Below are positions 51,759-60,688 of a DNA stretch of 64,000 nt, piece after piece. The position numbers were made by a program, and so were the translations under genes. This DNA comes from IMCC2047 sp041395865. Its GTDB lineage: Bacteria; Pseudomonadota; Gammaproteobacteria; Pseudomonadales; IMCC2047. The notes beneath the pieces are model-generated. The model saw only the letters and a list, made by a program, of their open reading frames with translations, was not told the origin of the DNA and made no database searches. Position 1 is the stretch's first letter; each line of letters starts with the position of its first letter. The stretch lies in NCBI GenBank assembly GCA_041395865.1, contig JAWKZQ010000005.1:1-64000 (forward strand). The letters run 5' to 3'.

Positions 51759-54170
51759 TTATTTTTTTAAAGAGATAATTTCACGCTTGTTCTCATTGCT
51801 TCTTTCTTCAACCGTTACGAACTGACTTAACTCAGGTTTGCAGCGCCAAAATGCTCTAACTTTTTTCTTTATATTTCTAATGCTTTCATCAGAATTATTG
51901 TTAGAAGATAGACCAATGTACTCCGGTAAAATAGATTCAATAAGGCTGTAAGATATTTCAATATCGGATTTAAGCAGAAGCTCTTCAACATCTTCGAAGG
52001 AAATATGACCTGCAAGTGAATTCTTGATTGATCTATAGAGTTCAAAAGTATTTAAGGTAAGAGATTGCAGCTCGGTATTAGATGATAAAATTGGTTTTAC
52101 TGACGTTAACATGGCACTAACCCAGAAACGCAGGTCCTTTGACTTAACACCAACACCGCTCATAAGTTTATTTTTATTGATCTGAGCTTTTTCAATTATT
52201 GAAATTGTCTCTGAGAGCATGGTTCCAACAATAAATAACCCCCAGTCAGTTAATCTCGTTGCGTCTTTTAATTGGAGAGTAATACCTATCAATACAGCAA
52301 GCTTCGATGTTTTGTTTTCGTTTGTTAAGCGGGGTGAGTTTTTGGGCTCAAACTTCCTTTGAGCATTATTTATATCGACTCCAACAGAATGAATGAAAGC
52401 TTTCCAAGGGCTCAGCAGTTCAAAATCATTTAGTTTGTTGTCATCTTTAGACGAGACATGGGAAATGAGAAACTGGATTAACGTCCAAGATAAGTTGCCT
52501 CCATATATCTCTAGAGAGTCATAAACACTTTTGAAAATAAAATTGCTGTTACCGCTCTCATTTATAAAATTTACTACCTCACTGTTAATTGAGTCAGATA
52601 AATCTTGAAGCTCTTTTGTAGACCATTGGGGTTTGCGAACTATGTACTCGGCCACAAGATACTCTTGGAAAGATCTATGGGAGAAATAAAAGTAGTCGCC
52701 ACCTTTTGACTCTAAAACACTCCCAAGTACTAACTCTCTGAGAGTGTCTTGATAGAATGGAGCATCTTCAACTTTTATGGAAGACTCTGCAATTTCGGTA
52801 TAGCTGAACCCACGCACTCCTCCTTTTTTCCATTGAGCCCAAGCCAAGTCTTCAATAAATTGCCTTCTTGTCGTTGAATCAATATTTTTTCTAGAAGGTT
52901 TTTGTAATTCGCGCTCTAAAAATAAATCAACAAACTCTCGGTATAGCTGGTAACGATTGAAACTAGAAAGGTCTTCAGGCGTAGACACTGATAGCATCGA
53001 TAACATTCGGGCATGAACAGGCCTAGATATTAGCTCAGTATATTTTTTATCAAGAATTTCTAACTTTCTTTTTTCGATAAACTCTGGTGTGAGAAAGTCA
53101 GAGCTTCTTGTGGATCTTTCGCTGAATAAATAATTTAAATAACCAGAAACGAAACTCGACAGTTGTGCTCGATCAAAATCACTCACTTGAATTTCAGAGT
53201 AATCCACCATTTCTGCAGATTTGAATTCTGTGGTGCCAACTTTTCTAATTCCGTGTAACACAGAAGCTTTTTCATCTTCTGATGTAAAAATGTTTGGCCT
53301 GCCAAGAATTATTACTTTTGAGCCGGAAACAACCAGCTGATTGAATTCGGACATCATTGCTCTGAAACTTGAAAATGACATCGCATGTTTCATTTCATCA
53401 AATCCATCAAGGACTATTAAGAGACGGCCATGCCTGTTTAGCTCAAGAAACAGGGAGTATGAGAAACCCGGGACCTTGTATTTTGAAGAGAAGTATTTAC
53501 AAATTAAGCCTTCGAGACCTTGCTCATTATAAATGTCGCCTAGTTTCAATAAGATAGGGATGCGTGTAGGCTCACCTTTCAAAAACTTATTTGCATATTC
53601 GAAAGCTAGTTTTTTAGCAAAACTTGTTTTTCCCATTCCGTAGCCAGCAAGAATCGCATTGGGAACGTTAGAGTTTGATTCAATCCAGTCGTTAATCTTA
53701 TTTTCTATATCATTTCCAATAGTGTCTTTTATTGAAACGTAATAGTTAGATAGCCCTTCGTTACTGAAATTGGCTTTTAGTTCTCTAAGATAATGTGAAA
53801 AGCTCATTAACCAGTCACTAAACTGGTCAAAAGTGAAATGCCTAACCCATTCGTGGGAACTTAATGTGTTTTTAACAGCTGGTGTTAGTGGTACATCAGT
53901 TATTATCAATAGATAGTCAAATTCCGGTTTGCATGGAATATAGTGACTAAGGATCATGGAGATGTCATCACGGCCTAACGACTTGTTATAGGATTTGCAC
54001 TCTACAACACACTTTTCAGTACCGTGAAAGCTGCTAGGCTGCTCAAAATAGACATCAACATTTTTTCCTGCGATTTCTTTTTCGGTAGTGCAATTATCTT
54101 TTTGTGCTGCTTTTACGAGACTAAAAACTGCGTCTCTTAATTTATTTCCTTTTTCGACACTGCTGGTCAT
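51759..54170 (-). CDS. NACHT (STAND) ATPase with N-terminal PD-(D/E)xK nuclease-like domain
   Basis: An 803-residue protein, probably antiphage. Residues 1-125 look like an Mrr-like nuclease: D39 and E57-x-K59 (VECKSY), then LLIITDVPLTPAV. The NACHT module follows: Walker A GYGMGKTS (176-183), Walker B VLDGFDEM (253-260), sensor Arg in LGRPNIF (290-295), and the FSHRSFQEYLVAEYI motif near residue 500. The last 300 residues are probably helical and match nothing I know; in such proteins this part usually senses the phage. The gene is strikingly AT-rich compared with its neighbours, a sign of transfer. The ATG at 54170 follows a GGA; a TTG at 54176 is possible. It stands alone with no partner gene. 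Function is inferred. Confidence 0.85.
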   Translation of the reverse strand: MTSSVEKGNKLRDAVFSLVKAAQKDNCTTEKEIAGKNVDVYFEQPSSFHGTEKCVVECKSYNKSLGRDDISMILSHYIPCKPEFDYLLIITDVPLTPAVKNTLSSHEWVRHFTFDQFSDWLMSFSHYLRELKANFSNEGLSNYYVSIKDTIGNDIENKINDWIESNSNVPNAILAGYGMGKTSFAKKLAFEYANKFLKGEPTRIPILLKLGDIYNEQGLEGLICKYFSSKYKVPGFSYSLFLELNRHGRLLIVLDGFDEMKHAMSFSSFRAMMSEFNQLVVSGSKVIILGRPNIFTSEDEKASVLHGIRKVGTTEFKSAEMVDYSEIQVSDFDRAQLSSFVSGYLNYLFSERSTRSSDFLTPEFIEKRKLEILDKKYTELISRPVHARMLSMLSVSTPEDLSSFNRYQLYREFVDLFLERELQKPSRKNIDSTTRRQFIEDLAWAQWKKGGVRGFSYTEIAESSIKVEDAPFYQDTLRELVLGSVLESKGGDYFYFSHRSFQEYLVAEYIVRKPQWSTKELQDLSDSINSEVVNFINESGNSNFIFKSVYDSLEIYGGNLSWTLIQFLISHVSSKDDNKLNDFELLSPWKAFIHSVGVDINNAQRKFEPKNSPRLTNENKTSKLAVLIGITLQLKDATRLTDWGLFIVGTMLSETISIIEKAQINKNKLMSGVGVKSKDLRFWVSAMLTSVKPILSSNTELQSLTLNTFELYRSIKNSLAGHISFEDVEELLLKSDIEISYSLIESILPEYIGLSSNNNSDESIRNIKKKVRAFWRCKPELSQFVTVEERSNENKREIISLKK

Positions 54171-54313
54171 TTGCAATCCATTTTTAATTAGCTATTTCTG
54201 AGCAACCGATAAAATCGATCCTACCCCTTAGTTTTCTGGTTATCCAGCCAAGAAGAAGTGTTTAATTATTTCATGTATAATGCCCACCCTTATTACTTCC
54301 CTCGCAGCACACC

Positions 54314-56560
54314 ATGAAACCCGTTACCCCTCTTTATTCCTATCCCAAATACTGGGCTGAGTGCTACGGCACGGCGCCATTTTTACCGATGACTCGTGCC
54401 GAGATGGACGCGCTGGGCTGGGATAGTTGCGACATTATTATCGTGACGGGCGATGCCTATGTGGATCATCCGAGTTTTGGCATGGCGGTGATCGGGCGGG
54501 TGCTGGAGGCGCAGGGTTTCCGTGTTGGCATTATTGCCCAACCGGATTGGCGCAGTAAGGATGCCTTTATGGAACTGGGGGAGCCGAACCTGTTCTTCGG
54601 TGTGGCGGCGGGTAACATGGATTCCATGATCAACCGCTACACAGCGGATCGTCGTTTACGACATGACGATGCCTACACGCCGGATAATGTCGGCGGCAAG
54701 CGCCCGGATCGTGCGGTAACCGTCTATTCCCAGCGCTGTAAAGAGGCTTACAAACACGTGCCGGTGATTATCGGCGGCATTGAGGCGAGCCTGCGTCGTC
54801 TGGCGCATTACGATTACTGGGACGACACGGTGCGTCGTTCGGTGCTGCATGACGCTACGGCGGATATGCTGGTGTTCGGTAATGCCGAGCGGGCCATCTG
54901 TGAAATTGCCGACCGCCTGTCGCGCGGTACGCCTGTCGAGGAAATGACGGATATTCGCGGTACCGCCTTTTTCCGCGATCAGTTGCCTGAGGGCTGGGAA
55001 GAAATTGACTCCACACGGGTGGATACACCGGGCAAGGTCGACAAACTGGTCAGCCCCTATGTGGATACCTCCGCCAAGACCAGTAACTGTGCCAAGGAGG
55101 AAAGCGCGGGTTATGATGCCGAGGCGGATTCCGATGCCGAATCCGATTTTGAAGGCGCTCAGGTGGTTACCATCCTGCCGTCGACGGCGGCCGTAAAAAG
55201 CGATCCGGAGACCAGTTATATCCGCTTGCCGGCCTATGAAAAGGTGCGAAACGATCCGGTTTTATACGCCCATGTGTCGCGTATTTTTCACCGCGAAACC
55301 AACCCCGGCAATGCGCGGGCGTTGGTGCAGCTCCATGGCAAGCGCAACCTGTGGCTGAACCCGCCGCCAATTCCGCTCACCACTGAGGAAATGGACTGGG
55401 TTTTCGATTTCGACTACCAGCGGGTGCCGCACCCGGCCTACGGCGATGCGCGCATTCCGGCTTATGAAATGATCCGTTTCTCGGTGAATATCATGCGCGG
55501 CTGTTTCGGCGGCTGTACCTTCTGCTCTATTACCGAGCACGAGGGGCGTATTATCCAGAGCCGTTCGGAGGAGTCCATCCTCAAGGAAATTGAAACCATG
55601 CGCGACCGGGTGCCGGGCTTTACCGGTACCGTGTCGGATTTGGGCGGCCCTACGGCCAATATGTATCGCCTGAATTGCAAGAGTAAGGAAATCGAGGAAA
55701 GCTGCCGTCGGCCATCCTGTGTGTACCCGACCATTTGTAAAAACCTCAATACCGATCACAGCCCGACTACGCAGTTGTACCGTAAGGCGCGTGATATCAA
55801 GGGCGTGAAGCGGGTCGCGATTGCCTCCGGCTTGCGTTACGACCTGGCGGTGGAAGATCCGGAATACGTGCGCGAATTGGTGACGCACCATGTGGGCGGC
55901 TACCTGAAAATCGCGCCGGAGCACACCGAAGACGGGCCGTTGACTAAAATGATGAAGCCGGGCATGGGTACCTATGACCGTTTCAAACAAATGTTCGAGC
56001 AGTTCTCCCGAGAGGCCGGCAAGGAGCAATACCTGATTCCCTACTTCATTGCCGCCCACCCCGGTACGCGCGATGATGACATGCTGAACCTGGCGCTGTG
56101 GTTGAAGAAAAATAAATTCCGCCTGGATCAGGTGCAGAACTTCTATCCGTCGCCGATGGCCACCGCAACGGCGATGTACCATAGCGAGCGTAACCCCTTG
56201 AAAAAGGTGGGTTATAAGAGTGAGCATGTGTCCACGCCCAAGACGAAGGCTCAGCGTCAGTTGCACAAGGCCTTCCTGCGTTACCATGACCCGGCAAACT
56301 GGGACATGCTGCGCGAGGCGTTGAAACGAATGGGACGCGCAGACCTGATCGGCAGCGGCAAGCATCAGTTGGTGCCCGCCGAGCAGAAGGGCCGCCGTAG
56401 CAGTAATGCGCAAAAGCCGGGCGGTAAATATCGTGCTGCGCTGACGCAGCATACCGGTTTGCCGCCGCGCAAACCGGGCAAAAAAGCAGGAAACAGTGGC
56501 TCAAAAGCAGCGCCGAAAGCCGGGCGTAAACGTGCGCCGGTTAAATCGGGGCGGCGCTAA
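54314..56560 (+). CDS. YgiQ family radical SAM protein
   Basis: A 748-residue radical SAM enzyme of the YgiQ family, whose reaction is not established. The N-terminal domain has DIIIVTGDAYVDHPSFG and GGIEASLRRLAHYDYWDD. The cluster motif is CFGGCTFC (about residues 396-403), in MRGCFGGCTFCSITEHEGR. The C-terminal DUF3362-like part is followed by a basic tail rich in Lys and Arg. A TATAAT is at 54276-54281 with no good -35. Its stop codon and that of lnt sit symmetrically in a 14-bp palindrome (56558-56571). Confidence 0.92.
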   Translation: MKPVTPLYSYPKYWAECYGTAPFLPMTRAEMDALGWDSCDIIIVTGDAYVDHPSFGMAVIGRVLEAQGFRVGIIAQPDWRSKDAFMELGEPNLFFGVAAGNMDSMINRYTADRRLRHDDAYTPDNVGGKRPDRAVTVYSQRCKEAYKHVPVIIGGIEASLRRLAHYDYWDDTVRRSVLHDATADMLVFGNAERAICEIADRLSRGTPVEEMTDIRGTAFFRDQLPEGWEEIDSTRVDTPGKVDKLVSPYVDTSAKTSNCAKEESAGYDAEADSDAESDFEGAQVVTILPSTAAVKSDPETSYIRLPAYEKVRNDPVLYAHVSRIFHRETNPGNARALVQLHGKRNLWLNPPPIPLTTEEMDWVFDFDYQRVPHPAYGDARIPAYEMIRFSVNIMRGCFGGCTFCSITEHEGRIIQSRSEESILKEIETMRDRVPGFTGTVSDLGGPTANMYRLNCKSKEIEESCRRPSCVYPTICKNLNTDHSPTTQLYRKARDIKGVKRVAIASGLRYDLAVEDPEYVRELVTHHVGGYLKIAPEHTEDGPLTKMMKPGMGTYDRFKQMFEQFSREAGKEQYLIPYFIAAHPGTRDDDMLNLALWLKKNKFRLDQVQNFYPSPMATATAMYHSERNPLKKVGYKSEHVSTPKTKAQRQLHKAFLRYHDPANWDMLREALKRMGRADLIGSGKHQLVPAEQKGRRSSNAQKPGGKYRAALTQHTGLPPRKPGKKAGNSGSKAAPKAGRKRAPVKSGRR

Positions 56561-56568
56561 AGCGCGCT

Positions 56569-58119
56569 TTAAGCTTTGCCGGGCTTGCTTTCGGCGTAAA
56601 GGCGGGCCGGGCTTCTCAGGCAAATCGCGACCAGGGTTGCGCACAGCAGCAATACCGGCCAGGAGCCGGTGTGCGAGAAAGGCGTACGCCCCGAGACAAT
56701 CCATACGTCACCAGACAGGTTTTCCTTCACAAAGGATTCGGCGCGTGCCGTTATTTGCCCGTGGTGGTCAATAATGGCAGTAACGCCGGTATTGGTGCCG
56801 CGCATCAGGTAGCGTCCGTTCTCAAGCGCACGCATCCGTGCCATTTGCAGGTGTTGCAGTGGGCCGGCGGAGGTGCCGAACCAACTGTCGTCACTGATGG
56901 TGAGTAATAGATGGCTGTGCTTGGCGAGGTCACGCACAAAGTCCGGGTAGACGATTTCGTAGCAGATAAAGGGTGAAACCGTTAATTCCTCACCGTGAGC
57001 CTTCGCGATAAGCGGGCTCTGTTCAGCCGGGCCGGTCCGGAAGGTGGACATGGGCAGGTTGAAGAAGTTGATCAGGCCGCGCAACAGGCTTTGCAGCGGT
57101 ACATATTCGCCGAAGGGGACCAGCTTCTGCTTGTGATAAACGCCGTTCCCTGTGCCCAGCGCCGTGATGCTGTTGTGCAGTATCTCGTCGCCGTTATCGT
57201 CCCTGTGTCGCCAGGGAATGCCGGTGATAAGTGTTGTGCCGGATTGCCGGGTCAGGGCATCCATCTCGTCCAAAAAGGGTTTTGCCTGGTCCTGCAGGAG
57301 CGGCACCGCATTTTCCGGCCAGATGACCAGGTCGCTATCCAGGCTCAGGCGGGTTTGCATGTAGAGCTGGTTCAGGGTTTTGTTGCGCTGTTCGGGCTTC
57401 CATTTCACGTCCTGCGTGATGTTGGGTTGCAACAGGGTGACGCTGATGGGCTGCCCCTGTGGCTGTGTCCAGCTGACCTGGCTGAGCAGCAAGGCGCCAA
57501 GCCAGGGAAGCATGAACAGGCTGGCATAGAGCGCAAAGTAGCGGTCGAGCTGCTGGCCCCTAAACTGGCTAAGCATCAGATACAGGCTGCTGGCTGAGAG
57601 AGCGACAATAAAACTGATGCCGTAGGTGCCCAGCACCGGTGCCCAGTACGCCAGTGCGGTATCCGTGTGGGCGTAACCGCTGAGCAACCAGGGAAATCCG
57701 GTCAACAACCAGCTGCGCAGCCACTCGAAAAGAACCCACAGGGCTGGAAAGCCAAGCAATGCCCCCCAGCATTTCCCCCTGAACAGGCGGGCAAAGGTGT
57801 AGCCGAAGGAGGCCGTAAAAAGCAGGGCGAGTCCGGCGACAAACAGCAGGGTGAGGCCGCCGGCGAGCGGAGGCGCGGCGTAGCCGTAATCATGAATGCT
57901 GTGGTAAACCCAGGAAACGCCGGCCCCGTAAAGGCCAAGGCCGTAAAGCCAGCCGAGCAGGAAGCCGCGTTTAGGGCGGGCTTGCTGTAAACAGGCGAGT
58001 AACAGCAGCAGGGAAATAATGCCCAGCGGCCACCAGCCGTAGGGGGCCAGGGCAAAGGGTGCGAATGCGCCGGCAGCCGGTGCAAGCAGGTAGCACCACT
58101 TTGCAGGGAAGGGTTGCAT
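56569..58119 (-). CDS. lnt: Apolipoprotein N-acyltransferase
   Basis: Adds the third acyl chain to lipoproteins in the inner membrane. Several N-terminal helices are followed by a nitrilase-like periplasmic domain. The catalytic triad is visible: Glu in WPENAVPLL, Lys in KQKLVPFGEYVPLQ and Cys in FICYEIVYPDF. Length is 516. It lies 6 bases downstream of corC, the conserved order. Confidence 0.95.
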   Translation of the reverse strand: MQPFPAKWCYLLAPAAGAFAPFALAPYGWWPLGIISLLLLLACLQQARPKRGFLLGWLYGLGLYGAGVSWVYHSIHDYGYAAPPLAGGLTLLFVAGLALLFTASFGYTFARLFRGKCWGALLGFPALWVLFEWLRSWLLTGFPWLLSGYAHTDTALAYWAPVLGTYGISFIVALSASSLYLMLSQFRGQQLDRYFALYASLFMLPWLGALLLSQVSWTQPQGQPISVTLLQPNITQDVKWKPEQRNKTLNQLYMQTRLSLDSDLVIWPENAVPLLQDQAKPFLDEMDALTRQSGTTLITGIPWRHRDDNGDEILHNSITALGTGNGVYHKQKLVPFGEYVPLQSLLRGLINFFNLPMSTFRTGPAEQSPLIAKAHGEELTVSPFICYEIVYPDFVRDLAKHSHLLLTISDDSWFGTSAGPLQHLQMARMRALENGRYLMRGTNTGVTAIIDHHGQITARAESFVKENLSGDVWIVSGRTPFSHTGSWPVLLLCATLVAICLRSPARLYAESKPGKA

Positions 58120-58125
58120 CAGTCG

Positions 58126-58974
58126 CTAGTTATGGACGGGGGCAACCTGTAGGACCCGGATGCGGCGTTTGTCGGAGGTCAGCACCTTAAACTTCAGCCC
58201 GGCAATTTCAATGCTTTCGTTGCGGCTGGGAAGGCGGCCGAAATGCTGCATCACAATGCCGCCAATGGTGTCGAACTCCTCGTCGCTAAATTCCAGGTTG
58301 AAGTGTTCGTTAAACTCTTCGATGGGCGTGAGGGCGTTGACCAGTGTCTGGCCGTGTTCAATCGGGCGGATGAAGGCGTCCTCTTCATCGGTATCGTATT
58401 CATCTTCAATCTCGCCGACGATTTCCTCCAATACGTCCTCAATGGTAATCAGACCGGAAATACCGCCATATTCATCGACGACAACGGCCATGTGGTAGCG
58501 GCTGGTGCGGAATTCATTAAGCAGTTGAGTCAGGCGTTTGCTTTCCGGGATGACTGTCGCAGCGCGCAAAATGTCCTTAACTTTGAATTTTTCCGCGTTG
58601 TTGCTGAGGATAAGCGGTAGCAAATCCTTGGCGAGCAGAATGCCGACGACTTCATCCGGATTGTCGCCAATGACCGGAAAGCGGGAGTGGCCGGAGTCGA
58701 TGATTTTGGGAAGAAACTCCGCCGGGCTGTCGGCTTCCTTGACGACCACCATTTGTGGGCGGGGGATCATGACATCCCGCACCTGCAGGTCGGAAATTTC
58801 AATGGCGCCTTCGATGATGTTGAAGGCGATGCTGTCCAGCAGGTGGTTGTCCTGGGCCTGACGCAGAAACTCACGGACGTCTTCAGGGTTTTTGGGCTCG
58901 GTACTGAAAGCCCGGGAAAGTTTATCAAGCCAGGAGCTGCTTTCCTGACTCTTGCTCGAATTCTCGTCGCTCAT
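58126..58974 (-). CDS. corC: CorC/HlyC family CBS protein (YbeX)
   Basis: A 282-residue cytosolic protein with two CBS motifs (RDVMIPRPQMVVVKEAD and DEYGGISGLITIEDVLEEIVG) and a C-terminal CorC/HlyC domain (GRLPSRNESIEIAGLKFKVL). It has been linked to magnesium and cobalt efflux and, more recently, to ribosome metabolism. Its start overlaps the ybeY stop by 4 bases. Confidence 0.93.
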   Translation of the reverse strand: MSDENSSKSQESSSWLDKLSRAFSTEPKNPEDVREFLRQAQDNHLLDSIAFNIIEGAIEISDLQVRDVMIPRPQMVVVKEADSPAEFLPKIIDSGHSRFPVIGDNPDEVVGILLAKDLLPLILSNNAEKFKVKDILRAATVIPESKRLTQLLNEFRTSRYHMAVVVDEYGGISGLITIEDVLEEIVGEIEDEYDTDEEDAFIRPIEHGQTLVNALTPIEEFNEHFNLEFSDEEFDTIGGIVMQHFGRLPSRNESIEIAGLKFKVLTSDKRRIRVLQVAPVHN

Positions 58975-59453
58975 GATGGCTCTTGGTAAGGGTTGGGAAA
59001 GGCCAGTTGATTCAGTAGCTGGATCTCCAGACTTTCCATTTCTTCCGCTTCTTCATCGCTCAGGTGGTCATAGCCTAACAGATGGAGTACGCCGTGTACC
59101 ACCATATGTGCCCAGTGCGCACGCTGGGTTTTTTGCTGCTGTTCGGCTTCGCGATTGACGACCTGTGCACAGATAACAATGTCGCCCAGCATTTGCCGGG
59201 CTTCTTCTTCCGGCAGGCCCGGGGGTGCTTCAAAGGGAAAGGAAAGCACATTGGTAGGGCCGGCCTTGTGGCGGTAGGTCTCGTTCAGTTCGCTGATGGA
59301 CGCTTCATCGACCACCTGAATGCTCAGTTCGGGAAAAGACTCGGTGTCCAGCTGGTTGCTCAGTACACAGGTTACCCATGCCTGAATGTCAGATGCATCA
59401 GGCACGCCGGTGGCGCCGCTGACATCAGCGAAATCGAGGTTTGAATGGTTCAT
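58971..59453 (-). CDS. ybeY: Endoribonuclease YbeY
   Basis: Single-strand endoribonuclease needed for 16S rRNA 3' maturation and ribosome quality control. The zinc motif HGVLHLLGYDH (about residues 118-128) is complete. SELNETYRHKAGPTNVLSFPFE is also standard. Length is 160. It starts 6 bases after phoH, within the miaB-phoH-ybeY-corC-lnt cluster. Confidence 0.96.
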   Translation of the reverse strand: MNHSNLDFADVSGATGVPDASDIQAWVTCVLSNQLDTESFPELSIQVVDEASISELNETYRHKAGPTNVLSFPFEAPPGLPEEEARQMLGDIVICAQVVNREAEQQQKTQRAHWAHMVVHGVLHLLGYDHLSDEEAEEMESLEIQLLNQLAFPNPYQEPS

Positions 59454-59459
59454 GTTCGG

Positions 59460-60506
59460 CTATTTCCGCTCGGACGGGTCCTGATTGTGATTGGGGCTGT
59501 CGCCGGTCGCTTCGTCGTGGCTGTCATAGGCCTCAACAATACGTTGCACCAGGGTGTGACGAACCACATCCTGAGCCTTGAAGTAGGTGAAGCCGATTTC
59601 CTTGATGCCGTCCAGCACCTCAATAGCATGCACCAGGCCGGATTTTTTACCTTGAGGCAAGTCAATCTGCGAAGCGTCGCCGGTAATCACTGCGTGAGAG
59701 CCGAAGCCGATGCGGGTCAGGAACATTTTCATTTGTTCCTTGGTGGTGTTCTGGCTTTCATCGAGAATAATAAAGGCATCGTTCAGCGTGCGGCCGCGCA
59801 TATAGGCCAGCGGAGCCACTTCAATGATATTCCGCTCGATCAGGCGATCCACCTTTTCAAATCCGAGCATTTCGTAGAGGGCGTCGTAGAGGGGGCGTAG
59901 ATAAGGGTCTACTTTTTGGGCCAGGTCGCCAGGCAGGAAGCCCAGCTTCTCGCCAGCCTCTACGGCCGGGCGCACCAGCACGATACGGCGTACCTCGTCC
60001 TTTTCCAGCGCATTGACGGCGCAGGCCACGGCGAGATAGGTTTTGCCGGTACCGGCCGGGCCAATACCAAAATTCACATCGAGCTGGTGGATGCTGCGCA
60101 CGTATTTGCGTTGGTTTTCGCCACGCGGTTTGATGACGCTGCGTTTGGTATTGATAACCCAGTCTTTTTCGCCTGAGGAGGGATCGTCGAAGGACGGTGT
60201 CTTGCTACCATTGGTATCACCATTAGCGCCAGCGTCCTGCAAGGCCAGGTGAACCTCGTTTGGTGTCAGCATGATGTCATTGCCGGTCGAGCGGTAAAGC
60301 TTTTCCAGTACATCGCTGGCGGTCGCAACGCTCTCGGTATCCCCGGAGAGTTGGAATTTACTGCCGCGGTTATGGATTTCAATACCCAGTCGGTTTTCAA
60401 TCAGTTTGATGTGCTCGTCGAGTTCGCCGCATAAGTTGGCCAGACGGCGATTATCTTCAGGTTTGAGTGACAGGCTCTGAGTTGCTGTCTGCAGGTTGGT
60501 AGCCAA
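59460..60506 (-). CDS. ybeZ: PhoH family ATPase (YbeZ)
   Basis: P-loop ATPase that partners YbeY in ribosome and RNA quality control. Motifs: FGIGPAGTGKTYLAVA (Walker A), VRPAVEAGEKLGFLPGDL and FIILDESQNTTKEQMK (Walker B). An N-terminal KH-like region precedes them. Length is 348. The 182-base gap before it, downstream of miaB, holds a hairpin, and phoH may have its own promoter there. Confidence 0.94.
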   Translation of the reverse strand: MATNLQTATQSLSLKPEDNRRLANLCGELDEHIKLIENRLGIEIHNRGSKFQLSGDTESVATASDVLEKLYRSTGNDIMLTPNEVHLALQDAGANGDTNGSKTPSFDDPSSGEKDWVINTKRSVIKPRGENQRKYVRSIHQLDVNFGIGPAGTGKTYLAVACAVNALEKDEVRRIVLVRPAVEAGEKLGFLPGDLAQKVDPYLRPLYDALYEMLGFEKVDRLIERNIIEVAPLAYMRGRTLNDAFIILDESQNTTKEQMKMFLTRIGFGSHAVITGDASQIDLPQGKKSGLVHAIEVLDGIKEIGFTYFKAQDVVRHTLVQRIVEAYDSHDEATGDSPNHNQDPSERK

Positions 60507-60601
60507 GGTGGTTTCTTTCTCTCCGTATAAGGGCGTTACTGTCAGTATAGTGGGTTAAAGGGGCTATTTCACTAGTTATGCATTGCGGCGTAACGAGGTT
60601 T

Positions 60602-60632
60602 ATCAGCCTGAAAAGAGAGGTAACAGGCTGAT
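60602..60632. terminator. Hairpin in the miaB-phoH gap
   Basis: ATCAGCCTG (60602-60610) and CAGGCTGAT (60624-60632) are perfectly complementary with a 13-base loop. A short T run follows on the plus strand only, so efficient termination of the minus-strand miaB transcript is doubtful. Confidence 0.5.
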
Positions 60633-60688
60633 TTTAAAGACATATAACCAATGCGTGCCAGTGAGCGGGGTTGATAGACGAAATTGCT

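Noticed and set aside
51757..51780. AATTAT/ATAATT repeat after tetR as a terminator
   Set aside because: A 6-bp stem of A and T only would not be stable enough; it lies partly within the NACHT coding end.
55262..56452. 396-codon open frame antisense to the YgiQ gene
   Set aside because: It lies wholly within a conserved radical SAM gene, its translation shows no domain, and long antisense frames are common in GC-rich genes.
56558..56571. TAAAGCGCGCTTTA palindrome between ygiQ and lnt as a terminator
   Set aside because: The 14-bp palindrome has no loop and no T run. It arises because both stop codons lie at its ends; a real hairpin is unlikely.
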